Assembly: GCA_027625915.1 (NCBI GenBank)
Contig: JANTQA010000008.1
Location: 12,091,001-12,155,000, forward strand
Direction of reading: 5' to 3'
DNA length: 64,000 bases
Source of the DNA: Anaeramoeba flamelloides
Lineage: Eukaryota > Metamonada > Anaeramoebidae
The notes under the pieces are model-generated. The model ran no database searches. It worked only from the letters and a program-made list of their open reading frames with translations, and was not told the DNA's origin. Below are positions 53,932 to 64,000 of the stretch, piece after piece; positions within the stretch are counted from its first letter, which is position 1, and each line of letters opens with the position of its first letter. A program made the position numbers and the translations under genes.

Positions 53932-56900
53932 ATACTTTTTATTTGATTTCTTTTTTTTTGATTTCTTTTTTTTTTCTTTTTTTTTTTTTACAAAAGATAA
54001 TGTGGAAAAAAAAAAAAGATCTTCGAAAAGACCAATAATCATTTAGAAAATGGAGGCTTTAGAATGTCTTTTAAAATGAATTTAATTATTGGCAAAAAAT
54101 CTTCTCATTAACCTTTTTTTCAGTGAAAGTTCAGTAATAAAAAATCCGTAATGCTCTTTTCAAAAATTGTTACTCAACATTTTTTTTAGTATTTGGTTTT
54201 ATTTTTTATAATTTTTAAAATATCAGGTTTTTATATATTTAGAATGATTTAAATGTGAATTACGAATCAGATTTAATTATTAGTTGTTCTTTAATACTAA
54301 AGGATATCTTTATTTTTTTCAATTTATTATTTCATGTAATCACAATTTTTGAAATAGAGTTTATTTATTTAATATTTATTCCTTAAAGGTTAATTATAAA
54401 GAAATAATTGATATTTGAAAAAAATTTTAGGCACCTTTAATAGAAACAAAGTTTATTAGTATTGTTTTTTTTTTTCCATTTAAAAGAGAAAAAGTATTTT
54501 CCAAAACTTTATACAAAATTTTATTATTCAAAATTAAGAATTTTTTTCAATTTTAATAATAAAGTTTTGGATAATTAAAAAAATTTCAAAACATTTAAAA
54601 GTAGTTTAAATTAATACCTCGATTGAAAACACATTAAATTGAAATAATCAAAATTTAATAATAAAATGATAAACTTTCGAAATGTATTATATCTCTATAT
54701 TATTAAATAGAACACAATATAATAAAAATTAAAGGAAACACTTACGAATAAAAGAGAAGTGATTCAATCACATGCAAAGAGATGGACATTGGCCCATATT
54801 CATATAACGATTGGGCAACTTCGTAATCGGATGAAGTAATATTAACAATTTTATCAATTGTTGATAAAGATTGTGATTTATCAAATGCACAGTAGCCAGA
54901 AACAGATAAATATGGATAATCATTTTTATTCATAAATCCACCCATTTCTTTTACTGAATTTAACGCTTTCCACTATATAAGAAAACAAGGTGTATTTTTA
55001 TAAATCATAAAATAAGGGTTTTTGTTTTTTATTATTAATAAAAAAATTAAATAAAAAATAAAAATATTAAGCACAATTTTAAAAATTATTTAATTCATAA
55101 GGAAAATTTATATACATAAAATCAATATTTGTTAAAAATAAAAAAATAAATAATTCTTGTAATAATTAAATAGTTAAATTGTAAAAAAATAAAGTTATCA
55201 TTTAAGAACCTTTCGAAATTAGAAAAAGAATTTAATTAGAATCAGAAAAATAAATTCTCAAAAATTCAAAATCGTTATTATAAAACAAATATTAATAAAC
55301 CACCATTTTATTCAAAGGAGAACAGCCAAAAATGAAAAATTCGTTTTTTTTAAGGATCAGCCAACAAAAGATTGCTGTTACTAAGAGAAATAATATACTT
55401 CAGATTGGAGTTGTTATTCATAAAAGAAATGCCTAAACAAACTATAAATTTGTAAAAATAATAAAATATGTTTAAAATAATTTTGGTGCATATACCAATG
55501 GAACGTTTCATGCAAAATGTCTCGATTTCTTTGGAAAATTTATATTGTTGACAAGAATATTTTTTTAATAGTAAGTGTAATAGTTTAAAAAGAAATTACA
55601 AAGTCTCAATTTTCCTTGTGTTTATTTGAGTTTACAAAGATTTTTTTTTCTAATTGACTTTTCACAAAAAAAAAGTATCAAAAAATGTTAAAAAAAAAAA
55701 GAAAAAAGAAAAAGGCAAAAAAAAAAAAAAATCAAAAAACAAAAAAAAAATCAAAAATTTACTAAATTAGAAAAATATTATTATAATCAAAAAATTTGAA
55801 AATTTGTTTTAAGAAGTATATTGAATAAAACATATTGAATTTGTTCAATTTACTCAACCAAACTGGACATTTTTAACTAGAAAAGAGTTTATTTCTAAAG
55901 TAAATAAATAAAAGAAATTATAGATCTCAGTTTTCCCGAAAAACAATTCAACCATAAACAATATTAAACTTTTTAAATTTTTAATCGATTTTTTTTAAAG
56001 ATATGAAAATATTAATCTTAAATTTCATTGTTTTTGCAAAGGAGTAAATATATATATATATATTATTTAAGACTCAGTATTATGTTTATACGGTAAAAAA
56101 AACCCTTTTATTTTTAAAAAATATATTATTTTTCTATTAGCTATAAGGGATTTGTTTTGGCATAAAAAATTTAAAAAAAAAAATTGAATTATTGGTTTTT
56201 TTAAAAAATCATTGAACAGTTTGATAATTTAACAATTCATTGAAAACAAACACCAAATGTTGGTTAAAAGATTTATTTCTCCTTACAAAAAAAAAAATAG
56301 ATCAAAATATTAAAATGTTGATCTTAATAAATTTAAAATATTTAAAAGTCATTGGGAAGAGAAAGTAGCCAATTAGTACAAAATGAAATAAAATTTGACT
56401 TGAAAACTTCTATTCTTAATCACTAGATTCAAAATTATAAATTATTTTCATTTGTTTTTTTTGAATTTTAATCGAAAAATTTTAGATAAACAATAAATTG
56501 AAAAAAAGTTTCGAATGATTAAAACCATTTGGTAAATGTAGAAAACTATCAGATAATAAAAATATTAAACATTATGAGATTTTTGGCAAAATTTTTTTTT
56601 GCTCAAAATTATCATTTTTTTTTGTGAACTTATTATTATTAATCAAAATTAGTTTCTGAACATTCCCTTTTTAATAAATTCAATTATTTAGATATCCTTT
56701 CAAAATATTTTTATATTTAAAGCTAATCCCTTTTGAATGCTAAAAACATTTAAAGAATAATTTCAAAAAAAAAAAAAATTCATTTAAAATTGCTCATAAA
56801 ACTTTTAATTATAGAGTTATTTGTAAATAATTCTTCTCGATTTTTTTCTAAATCTAAATGAGATTGTTCTCATTTATAATTTGGAAATTAGTGATAAGTT

Positions 56901-59900
56901 CATTGGAATAATTTTTCATTAAAGTAAATAAAATAAATTTTTTACTCAATCGTTTGCAAAATAAAATCTTCATAAATTAATTGATTCTTATAATGATAAT
57001 GATTAAAAATAGATTTTTGGAAGAAAAAAAAGGTTTATATTTGAATCTTTCTGATAAAAATATCAAATTTATTAAAATATTTAAACAAAGAATGGTGTTT
57101 CAATTTATTTAATGATAATTTTATTTAATCTCCGAAGTTAATATATCTACATATTATGAGGCAGTATTTGAATTCAAGATCAATTTTCAGACTTACACTA
57201 TCTTATACCATAATTTAAGATACTTTTACTTAATTGAAATTATTTTTCATTTTCCTTTTTTATTTTTTTATTTTTTTCTCTTATCGAAAAGAAAATGGGA
57301 GGTTATTGAATCGATAAATCACTCATTAAAAATAAATCAAGCTAAAAACGTTTTACAAAAAAATGAACTATAAATTTTAGCAAAAGCTTTTCACTCAACA
57401 AATTATTTTGATTTTTTTTTGGTAGAATTTACCTTTCGTCACAACAAAAAACCTTAAACTTAGTCAATTGTTTTAGGTCATTTGGAAAATCAATTTTCAA
57501 TCAATAAATTTGAAAATTTTATTGAATAGTATCCCAATTGTACAAAAAAATAAATTTTAATCCTTCGAAAAAATTTGTTTAAGTGAGATAATTACAACAT
57601 AATTTTTAAAGATAAAATAAGAATTAGAAAAAGAAAAATGATAAAAAATAACAAACATGAGAAGAACCATCACATCCATAAGAGGGGTATTCCGATTCCC
57701 AAGAGCAATCAATAATATTTTGTGCTGATACAGATTCCAAATTTGAAGTTGCAAGAAAATATTGCCCTTCAAGGGTTCCAGCCGCTGCAAATGCCCACGA
57801 TGAGGAACAAGTTCCCTATGTAAAAAAAAGAAAAAAAAAACAAGAAATAACAGATAAAAATAAGGAATAAAATTGGAAACATAAAAATTTTATTTGTTAT
57901 AAAAAAAAAATAAATAAATAATACCTGATCTTTAACAGAAGTAACGGCGCCATAATTCAACCAATTAAAGTGGTGAGGGAGTTGATCGTTTGGCATCAAC
58001 TTTTCAGAATTAAAATTAAGTGCAGATTGTTTTGATATAGGAACATCACGCTTTGGTAAAAGATAAATTGATTCAACTTCTTCAAAAGTTAAATCAGCAA
58101 ATTTATTTACAGCAAGAGTATAAGTAGATTTTTTCTTATTATGCTGATTAATTTTATTAAGATTTCTTTCAAAAATTTGTTTTCTTTTGAAATATTCTTC
58201 ACCAGCATAATTTTTTGAATATTTTTCTAAAAATTTATCAAATTCAGATTCTTCCTTTATTGGGCTAGGAAATAATTTTTTGAAATTAAATAGATTTCTA
58301 CCAAAAACATGATTATATGAATATTGATCAGATTCAGCACATATTTTGGGAAGATCGAAAACCGAATCGTCAACTCTGTCTGGGATATAAATATAATAAT
58401 TAATTCTATATTTGAAAATGAAAAAAAAATATAAAAAAAAAAGAATTTAAGTTTTTTATATAAGTATTTATGTAAGATGTATTTTTTTTTTTTTTAATAA
58501 TATTTTTGATTATCTGTAAAATAATTAGTGTTTATAGAATACAGTGAATTGTTTTTGAATGAATAAAAGAAACAATTTTTTTTCCATGTTGTTCTGCTTT
58601 TTTATTTAAATCAAAAAGTGTTTTCGTTTTTGTTTTACAAATTTTAATTCAAAAAATTTTTTAATCAATTTAGTTATTTGAAAAAATTAGTTACTAAAAG
58701 TTTCAAAATGTGCCACTCAAATTGTTTAAACGAGTTTATCAAACAATTTAAGTATTACTTTTTAAAACACTTGTTCCTCACTTTTTTAAAATGACTTTTT
58801 ACATCACAGCTTTTTTAAAAAAGGATACTTTTGTATTTTTTTTTTTCAAATGAACATTAAAAAATCAATATTCACCAAAGAAACCAAAATCTAAATAATT
58901 AAATTAGATACACATGATAATAAAAGCAACGATTTATCAGGGATGGGATTGACTACAATGCAAACCTTATACCAATAATCACATCATATTATCTTGATAA
59001 AATATATTTAGGGTAAAAAAGTACTTTGGAACTTGGCAAAATAGTTACTAAATTCACACATAAGAGAATTGTTTATTTGGATATTTGAAAGCACATTTAT
59101 TACATTTTTAGAGTATAAAAGCAAATGAATTAATCATAGTAGATAAAATTTTTACAAAATTAAGATCCAAAGAAAAATTGCTATTTTTTTCCAAAAAATA
59201 TTTAAAAGGAGATTTTTGATAGAATTTTCCAAAATTGGTAATATTTTAGGAGTGTGGGATTTATACTTTTGCAAAAAAAAAAAAAAAAAAGGAAAAATCA
59301 ATTATTTTAGCAATATTTGATTTTTTCAATAATTAAACTACAATATATAAACAATCTATTTGAATATAGAAACTTAAGATTATTTAATGCTCAAAAGAAA
59401 ATAGGCTGTGCATATTAATCTTCACAATTTCTGGGTTTTGGATTTTTTATCTTTATTTGAGAAATTTGATTTATTATTAGTTTTTTTTTCTTATATCAAT
59501 CCGATTATACAAATGTTCTTTCTATGTTCTTACTGACCAAAATCGTTAAACTTGTGTCTTCTGTATGAAACTATCTTGATACGCAATTTTGGAATATTTC
59601 CTGAAATTAAATTTTTCTTAATATAAAAATTTTCATTCTTCTATAAACAAAAAGTGGTTTTTAATTAATATTTCAAGAATAAGTTTTAATTATTAGTTTG
59701 TTTTTTTCTATTGATTGCTTTCAGAATTTTTATTTTTTAAACTTTTATTCCTTTTCCAAATTCTCCTTTTTTAGTTATTTGGGTACCCGCTTTTAATTTT
59801 TTTCTATGTGTTTGTAAGGGTTACAGTTGATAAAAAATTATTGTATGAATTACTAAAGTTTGGATTAGATTTGAAAATAAAATGAACTTGTTATGAATTG

Positions 59901-62861
59901 TTTTTTAGTAAATTGATATCAACAAAAGTTATTAGAGAAAAGAAGTGAACTGAATCAATATTTTCCTACAATATTTCGGGCTTGCACTTGGACTGGGTTT
60001 AGACTGTCGAGTCGGTATCTTGTACTGGGATTTTGCGAAAACAAGATTTGGGAAAATTGTAATTACAAAAAAAATTTTAAAATAAATCAAAATATTAAAA
60101 AAAAAAAAGCAAACCAACAAAAAGAAATAATTCGAAAACAAATTCTTATTATTAAAAACCAGCACTTTATAGATAATGTATATCTATAAAGTATTTAAAT
60201 CAAAATTTTATAAAGAAAAAAACCTATTTCATTTGTTCTATAGTTGTTCAAATTTTAGAACTCTTTATTAAAACAAACTATGGTGGCGATCCGTAAAAAT
60301 CGATATAAAAGGAAACAACCACCAACCCATTCAACACTTGGGGTACAAAATTAAACTTTTCACTGAAGTTTTCCCTTTTTTCTATTATTTTTTTACACTT
60401 TTTCATTTTCTCCTTTTCTTTCTTCTTCTCTTTCATTTCAGAAAACTAGATTGAGTTTAAAATACTTCTAATGACTGTAATTAAAGGGTTCTTTTGACTT
60501 TTCTTTGAATCAGGAGTCACAAATTTAGTCACTTCAAAACTCTCTCTTTAACAGATTAAGAGCTCTTGAGAACTTAACCCTTACCAATAAATCCATACTC
60601 TTTTTCATTTCTTGCTTTTCTTTCTCTTTCTAATTTGTTTTTTTCCTATATATAAATATATATTAAAAAATTTTTCATCTAAAAGTATTTTGAATACTGA
60701 AAAGGATAACTTTTCATTTAAAAGTTATTTAACGTTGCTAAAAACGTGTTATTATTTCTGTGTATTAATAACTTGAAAATTTGATTTTTAATCAAAATAG
60801 AAAACCAATTCAGTATTTTTCCCCTTCTAAGTTTTAAAATACTTTTTATTTATTTTTCTTTTTTAAAAAAAATAAAAAGTTAAAATACGTTTCTTAAAAT
60901 AAAACCAATTGTATTTTTTAACTATTTTTGGAGAATTTCAATAATGACCTGTTTATTAAAAGTCAGGGATTATAGGCATTTTAAAAAGGTAGACCGCACT
61001 GTGCTTGGATTTTAAATTGGTATTAATTTCCACTTCATTTTCTTTTCTTTTTTTTTCCAAGAGCTTGTAAGATGAATATTCCTAAAATTAATTCTTTTAA
61101 TATTCCTCAAATAGAAACTTTTTATTGTTTATTCCAATATATTTCCTCTTGGTTTAATCAATTATTCTAAACGAAACAAATATTGAAGAATTGAAAATTG
61201 AAAAATGAAAATGAGACGAAACTTTTCTCTCATTTAATGTAGTATAAATAAATCATGTTGACAACCTTTAACCCATTATTAAAATTTAACCAATGTTTTT
61301 TTACAGGCTTGTGTGATTGAATTAATATTTACACGCCCATTCATAAATCAACCAACTTTTGAGATTAGATCTTGAATTAGTGTAAATGGTTCAAAAATGT
61401 TAATTGGTTATGTTTCAAATATTCCATTATAATAATATAATATGCGAGAGAAAATGAATTTTTCTTTCACAAACCTCAAAAAATGAAAATTTTCTCATTG
61501 TTTGTCAAAAAATTCCAATTTAATCTTACAGTATCTTTACAATTCTTTTTTGAAAAATAATTTTAAATACACTATTTCTTGTTTATACGCCATTATCACT
61601 CTATTTATATGTTCCTTTGATCTCTTCAGTTCCCCAATACTGTGATCATGAGTCAAATTTTAGTATTCGGTTTAATTTGGATTTATGGTAAAATGTAAAA
61701 TCGTGTGGGTCATTTACGTGACAGTTAATTTCAAATACTAAATAGTTTTCAAAATTAAAAAGAAAATTGTCGATAGACTGAAATCAAACAATTATCAGAA
61801 GTCTACAAAAACTTTTTTTGTCACTTTTTTTGAAATATATAATTAATAGACAGATTCTTTAATTTAATCATCTAATTTGATTCCAAAAATTAGAAAAATT
61901 TAAAATTTCAAGCTTGTTTTCAAATTGAACAAACTCTGATCAGAATTTTCTTACTCTTTGTAAATAAAAAAAACCTTTTTTTGCTTGTTTTGGGATATGT
62001 TTTTCTGAAGATTGATCTTGTTTCCTTTTAGAGATGGGGTAAGAAATTGTTGTGGTTTTGAATTAATAATTGAATTCGATTTTTTTCGTTTTACAAAATA
62101 AAGAGCAGAACATGAAAGTCAAACTCTTTTTAAAAAAAAAAAGAAAGAAGAAAAAAAATACAAAATACAAAAAGAAAAATTAAGAAAAACTAATAACAAA
62201 CATATATTCATCAAAATGCTGTGCAAAAATATCCAAAACACCTTTTACTGTATATTGAACAGGGTGGTTGTTTTCAGTATTTATATAGAAAGTATAAATT
62301 GTTTCTGTGTCATGCTTTTTGGTGGTTAATTGGTAAGCATTCACTCTAACTCCACGGCGGACCTCTGGATCTAATTTTGTCCACTTTGAGTAATCTGGAA
62401 GAAAGACTGGGATTGTGTTCGAGTATAAATTCGAATGATTTTTAAAGCAAATTTGTTGTGTTTGTGCAACAACCATTTCATAATAGTATTTAGGATCTTG
62501 ATCATATCTAAATAAATTAACTGACAAGCCATGGTATTGATCAATCCTGACCTAGGTAATGTAAATTTGTCCATTATAAAAGATGAATTGTGTTTAACAA
62601 AGAAAAACCGCTTTAGTCATAAAGAAGCAATAAAATGTTGCTGTCTTGTAATTAAAAAAAAAAAAAAAACAAAATTACTTTGTTTGAAGACAGATCATAA
62701 TCACAAGTTATAGGTTGATTTATCGATGACCCAGGAATTGAAAGTGTTAATTCTAAATGATATTTGTCTGGCCATGGTGATTTTGAAACACCAATTTGCT
62801 CTGTAAATTGAAAAATAGAAAAAAAAAGGATGAGGAAAAGAGAAAGATAATTCAATTTCAT
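53378..62861 (-). CDS. CfaD-like secreted papain-fold pseudopeptidase (C1A family)
   Basis: Six exons: 62861-62679, 62551-62202, 58405-57925, 57815-57657, 54972-54746 and 53618-53378, with every phase matching; 546 residues. Order: signal peptide (MKLNYLSLFLILFFSIFQF); an N-terminal domain (about 25-200) as in Dictyostelium counting-factor-associated protein D; an I29 inhibitor propeptide (about 232-290, EFDKFLEKYSKNY..FKRKQIFERNLNKI..VNKFADLT); then a complete C1A domain from about 318. All three catalytic positions are replaced. The Cys position is Ser344 (VKDQGTCSSSWAF), the His position is Tyr483 (ENVNYAALLIGYG), and the Asn position is Ser506 (YWLIKSSWG). The oxyanion Gln338, disulfide cysteines and WGDEGY strand are kept. 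It is likely secreted or vesicular and without peptidase activity. Introns 2 and 4 are 3.8 and 2.7 kb and hold repeats. The ATG at 62861 is used; an upstream TTG is not a start. Confidence 0.92.
53741..54362 (-). mobile_element. GTGAGTCA-type MITE, copy 4, in intron 5 of the CfaD-like gene
   Basis: The reverse complement of copy 1 along its whole length: taaactatttttcaaaaatt...gactcac at 53741, the poly-T middle, the internal motif (gctcttttcaaaaattgtta) at about 54152, and cacaatttttgaaatagagt ending 54362. It fills most of the 1.1-kb intron. The small open frames at 53761-54042 are part of it. Confidence 0.8.
55590..55835 (+). mobile_element. GTGAGTCA-type MITE, copy 5 (fragment)
   Basis: Only the right-middle part remains, in eroded form: 'aagtctcaattttccttgtg', 'tttatttgagtttacaaaga', the A-rich middle, then 'taatcaaaaaatttgaaaat' and 'aagtatattgaataaa'. 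Both terminal repeats are missing. Located in intron 4 of the CfaD-like gene. Confidence 0.55.
58406..62201. other. Intron 2 of the CfaD-like gene
   Basis: A 3.8-kb intron. It contains the dispersed repeat at about 60340-60620 (related to 29225-29500 and 33180-33320) and a locally GC-richer patch at about 59980-60040 with no identity I can assign. No nested gene is recognised. The 77-residue frame at 59932-60165 is not like a known protein. Confidence 0.55.
60340..60620. repeat. Dispersed repeat, third copy
   Basis: Shares 'ttggggtacaaaa', 'aactagattgagtttaaaat' and 'tttagtcacttcaaaa' then 'ctctctttaacagattaag' with 29225-29500 and 33180-33320. Non-coding. Confidence 0.55.
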
Positions 62862-63779
62862 TTTCAAGTAAAAAAATTAAAAAATGAATTATTATTTTAA
62901 CTTTTTAAACTCATTAATTAAAAGAAGAAGACTTTGTGTACTTGAGATTTAATTGTGTTAATATTTTTTTGCTGTTTGCTGAATCGTCATAGATTATATT
63001 AACTTAGTTCTTTTGAGTTCTTTACTGATATTTGAATAAATCAAAAAAATTTTCACTTGATTTCCCTTTTTCTTTATCTAATAAATTTCCAAAAAATAGA
63101 TTACAATTTATCAGATCTGTATGATCTATTTTACATCTTTATTTATTATTTTTTAATTTTTTGGATCTATTGGTCTATCTAACAACCAAAACAAACATCC
63201 TTCAGGATTGAAAAATAAATAATCAACTGTAATTTTATACATTTATGTGATAAGTATAACAAAAGATAGATATCTGGTAACTGGATGATCTAATTGTGGT
63301 TCAAAGAAATGAGTTTTGAATGGATTAAATATCTCAAAAATTTGAATGATATTATTGAAAACTGCATTTCAAAATCATTGACCCATTAAAAATCAAATTT
63401 TGAAAATAAATATTTTTATAAATTAGAGTTATCTATTATAATAAAAAAATTAATTTTTTAAAATTCGGTCAATAAACTCTAGAAATATTTTTTTTTTGTC
63501 TCAAAATAAAAATAAAAAAAAAGTAACAAAAAATAAAAAAAAATTGGGACTTATATTATAAAATTTAGTTTACAAAAGATTATTGAATTTTTTATTCGGA
63601 TGACAATTTGCAATTTTCATTTTAATGTTTGTTTAAAATTACTTTTATAAAAGTTAAGAAACCAAAATAACGAAATAATTTAGTATTCTAATATTTATAA
63701 ATTAATATTTAGAATCTCCAAAGGTAACTTTTTTTTTTTCATTTTTTTTTTTTTTTTGAATTTCAAGATTTACTCAATA
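62862..63779. other. 5' flank of the CfaD-like gene
   Basis: The upstream region of the minus-strand secreted-protein gene, AT-rich. No motif or gene is recognised. Confidence 0.4.
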
Positions 63780-63974
63780 CAGTCAGTTTCACTCTTAAGA
63801 CACAAACTTATAACGAAATTTAATACACAAAAAAATCTCAAATTAAGGTACAAAATTTGGAATTTTTTTTTTACAATTTATTTTACTAGAATCTGAATTT
63901 TGTGCCTTAATTTGAGATTTTAATTGTGCCTTAAATTTCTTTGAAAGTTTGAACCTTAAAAGTGAAACTGACTG
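63780..63974. mobile_element. TA-flanked palindromic MITE (mariner-type)
   Basis: A 195-bp element bordered by TA on both sides (63778-63779, 63975-63976). The outer 14 nt (cagtcagtttcact / agtgaaactgactg) are perfect inverted repeats. Pairing continues for about 80 nt per arm (aatctcaaattaagg and cttaatttgagatt near the centre), so nearly the whole element is one hairpin. The TA duplication and CAGT start fit a Tc1/mariner-mobilised MITE. No protein. Well-preserved ends suggest fairly recent insertion. Confidence 0.85.
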
Positions 63975-64000
63975 TAAGGATTAACCTAAAAACCAAAAGA

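Noticed and set aside
53761-54042. Small frames in both orientations in the protease-like gene's intron
   Set aside because: They belong to MITE copy 4 and are low complexity.

Overview
The window comes from a very AT-rich nuclear genome with spliced protein-coding genes. GT-AG introns, the standard code (TAA and TAG as stops), a proteasome ATPase, a GINS subunit and a Na+/K+-type P-type ATPase make it eukaryotic. The gene set includes an RCC1-like gene, a protein laid out like the Dictyostelium counting-factor-associated protein CfaD, and a TMEM161-like membrane protein. Together with the very low GC, this suggests a free-living amoeboid protist; Anaeramoeba or a similar low-GC amoeba is my guess, not something the sequence proves.

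Layout from left to right: a LINE reverse-transcriptase fossil (86-600); a hairpin-module repeat (620-1265); a terminal-inverted-repeat element (3423-4106); a short RCC1-like gene on the minus strand (4642-5437); about 8 kb of repeat-rich DNA with a fold-back element (6503-7046) and an AT/GT microsatellite; the intronless replication gene PSF1/GINS1 (13293-13874); a TMEM161-like gene (14211-21184) whose last intron is filled with LINE and MITE debris; a Cys-rich type I membrane protein (25877-27384); the 26S proteasome ATPase Rpt1/PSMC2 on the minus strand (31561-39123), with one 5.8-kb intron; a Na+/K+-ATPase-like alpha subunit (44080-47856); a CfaD-like papain-fold protein on the minus strand (53378-62861) in six exons; and a compact TA-flanked MITE near the right edge (63780-63974).

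The genes do not form a pathway or operon. They are housekeeping genes (replication fork, proteasome, ion pumping) set among surface or secreted proteins. Exons carry nearly all the moderate-GC sequence. Introns are either short (43 to about 420 nt) or kilobases long, and the long ones hold most of the transposon remains.

The most striking observations are these. First, the CfaD-like protein keeps the whole papain fold and its propeptide but has lost all three catalytic residues: Cys to Ser, His to Tyr and Asn to Ser. Second, the TMEM161-like gene is intact across three phase-matched exons except for one in-frame TAG, which may mark a 60-nt intron. Third, a family of AT-rich modules is built almost entirely of nested palindromes and occurs in at least six places. 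Fourth, there are several different inverted-repeat (MITE-like) families. No tRNA, rRNA, CRISPR array or intact autonomous transposon was found.
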